Shown piece by piece: positions 4,890 through 5,877 of a stretch of 5,877 nucleotides of DNA. The translations under genes were made by a program, and so were the position numbers. Within the stretch, counting starts at the first letter, position 1. Each line of letters opens with the position of its first letter. The notes below the pieces were generated by a model. It did no database searches. It had not been told where the DNA came from and saw only the letters and a list, made by a program, of their open reading frames with translations. The stretch is from Anaerolinea sp. Its GTDB lineage: Bacteria; Chloroflexota; Anaerolineae; Anaerolineales; Villigracilaceae. The stretch lies in contig DYNS01000197.1 of the NCBI GenBank assembly GCA_020720965.1, forward strand, positions 1 to 5,877. Reading direction: 5' to 3'.

Positions 4890-5877
4890 TTACCCGCCGC
4901 TGGCAAGTTTTTGGGCTTTGGCGCGAACATCGTCAATGGTGCCGACCATCATAAAGGCTTGTTCGGGCAGGTCGTCACATTTGCCGTCCAAAATCTCGCG
5001 GAAGGAGCGGATGGTATCCCGCAGGGGGACATAAACGCCCTTGATGCCGGTGAATTGTTCGGCGGTAACGAAGGGTTGGGAGAAGAAGCGCTCAATTTTG
5101 CGGGCGCGGCTGACGAGGAGTTTGTCGTCTTCGGAGAGTTCGTCCACGCCGAGGATGGCGATGATGTCTTGCAGGTCTTTGTAGCGTTGCAGAACGCGCT
5201 GCACTTCGCGGGCGGTGGCGTAGTGTTCGCCGCCGACAATGTTGGGGTCGAGAATGCGGCTGGTGGAGGTGAGGGGGTCTACTGCCGGGTAGATACCTTT
5301 TTCCGCAATGGCGCGTTCGAGGGCGATGGTGGCATCGAGGTGGGTGAAGGTGGCAACCGGGGCGGGGTCGGAGTAGTCGTCTGCCGGAACGTACACGGCT
5401 TGCATGGAGGTGATGGAGCCGGTGCGGGTGGAGGTAATCCGCTCTTGTAGCTCACCCATTTCGGTTGCCAGGGTGGGTTGGTAACCTACGGCGGAGGGCA
5501 TACGCCCCAACAGGGCGGAGACTTCGGAGCCGGACATGGTGAAGCGGAAGATGTTGTCGATGAAGAGCAGTACGTCCTTGCCCTGGTCGCGGAAGTATTC
5601 TGCCATTGCCAGCGCAGAAAGTGCTACGCGCAAGCGGACGCCGGAGGGTTCGTTCATCTGCCCGAAGACCATTACGGTGTCTTTCATTACGCCGGATTCA
5701 ATCATTTCGCGGAAGAGGGAGGTGCCTTCGCGGGTGCGCTCGCCTACGCCAGCAAAGACGGAGTTTCCTTTGTGAACGCGGGCGATGGAGGAGATGAGTT
5801 CGGTGATGACGACTGTTTTTCCTACGCCTGCGCCACCGAAGATGCCGGTTTTACCGCCTTTGGTGAAGGGGGCGATG
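4890..5877 (-). CDS. atpD: F1 ATP synthase beta subunit, C-terminal two thirds
   Basis: Beta is the catalytic subunit of F1 and carries the ATP synthesis sites. The window holds the last 328 residues; about 140 N-terminal residues lie beyond the right edge. Counted from the first complete codon (base 5876), the Walker A loop is GGAGVGKT at 14-21, the catalytic glutamate lies in GERTREG at 45-51 (Glu46), Walker B is VLLFID at 102-107 and the DELSEDD catch loop is at 245-251. All catalytic residues seen are intact, so this is an active beta subunit. The segment after Walker B reads FRFTMSGSEVS where FTQAGSEVS is common. The C-terminus ends in KLASGG. The ATG at 5705 is internal, not the start. 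The gene is first in the visible atpD-atpC-mreB run, and atpG and atpA are expected upstream of it, outside the window. Confidence 0.97.
   Translation of the reverse strand, partial: IAPFTKGGKTGIFGGAGVGKTVVITELISSIARVHKGNSVFAGVGERTREGTSLFREMIESGVMKDTVMVFGQMNEPSGVRLRVALSALAMAEYFRDQGKDVLLFIDNIFRFTMSGSEVSALLGRMPSAVGYQPTLATEMGELQERITSTRTGSITSMQAVYVPADDYSDPAPVATFTHLDATIALERAIAEKGIYPAVDPLTSTSRILDPNIVGGEHYATAREVQRVLQRYKDLQDIIAILGVDELSEDDKLLVSRARKIERFFSQPFVTAEQFTGIKGVYVPLRDTIRSFREILDGKCDDLPEQAFMMVGTIDDVRAKAQKLASGG

Noticed and set aside
4497..5450. A 317-codon plus-strand open frame antisense to atpD and atpC, rich in glycine.
   Set aside because: It lies wholly opposite well-conserved ATP synthase genes and its composition is what their codon use produces on the other strand. 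No recognisable domain.
4890..5705. ATG at 5705 as the start of atpD.
   Set aside because: The same frame continues upstream to the window edge and encodes the Walker A loop and GERTREG, so this ATG is an internal methionine.
1..5877. A novel defence, mobile or secondary-metabolite system.
   Set aside because: All genes seen are core housekeeping genes or a single membrane enzyme with a partial regulator. No toxin-antitoxin pair, nuclease, transposase, integrase, reverse transcriptase or repeat array was found.

Overview
The window looks like ordinary chromosome from a moderately GC-rich bacterium. The best guess is Chloroflexota, probably Anaerolineae. This rests on family resemblance: the F1-ATPase genes lie directly beside an unusual MreB-like actin, and the large membrane protein has a Trp/Arg-rich motif of a style I associate with that phylum. 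No sequence search was possible, so the placement is tentative. No rRNA, tRNA, CRISPR array, insertion sequence, prophage or recognisable defence system is visible.

Layout, left to right. (1) 1-53, minus strand: the first 17 codons of an XRE-type helix-turn-helix regulator that runs off the left edge. (2) 54-224: a divergent control region holding a three-copy TTTTGTA/TACAAAA operator-like cluster, a separate 8-bp inverted repeat, and an extended -10 promoter placed so that the next gene is probably leaderless. (3) 225-2309, plus strand: a 694-residue multi-pass membrane protein of GT-C glycosyltransferase type with a soluble C-terminal region. (4) 2306-3322, minus strand: tsaC/sua5, which makes the threonylcarbamoyl-AMP used for tRNA t6A. 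It meets the previous gene tail to tail, and the two stop codons overlap. (5) 3363-5877, minus strand: the end of an ATP synthase operon, with atpD (5' end cut by the window edge), atpC and an mreB-like gene transcribed in that order.

The atpD-atpC-mreB genes look co-transcribed. A large RNA hairpin fills the atpD-atpC gap and ends one nucleotide before the atpC ribosome binding site, so it may help set epsilon levels relative to beta. The mreB gene starts 9 nt after atpC and is followed at once by a strong intrinsic terminator, whose U-run ends 5 nt before the tsaC start codon. The plus-strand membrane-protein gene has no terminator at its own end. A good plus-strand terminator lies about 350 nt further on, inside the tsaC coding region.

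The most notable point is the MreB-like protein. Its fold motifs and adenosine motif are intact, but several acidic residues around the nucleotide and Mg2+ site are replaced (DIGGGTTE reads CLGGGATQ, EEP reads QQP, GGD reads GGQ). It may therefore bind nucleotide without normal hydrolysis. It also lacks adjacent mreC/mreD. By contrast, the epsilon subunit keeps the residues used for ATP binding in ATP-sensing epsilon subunits.
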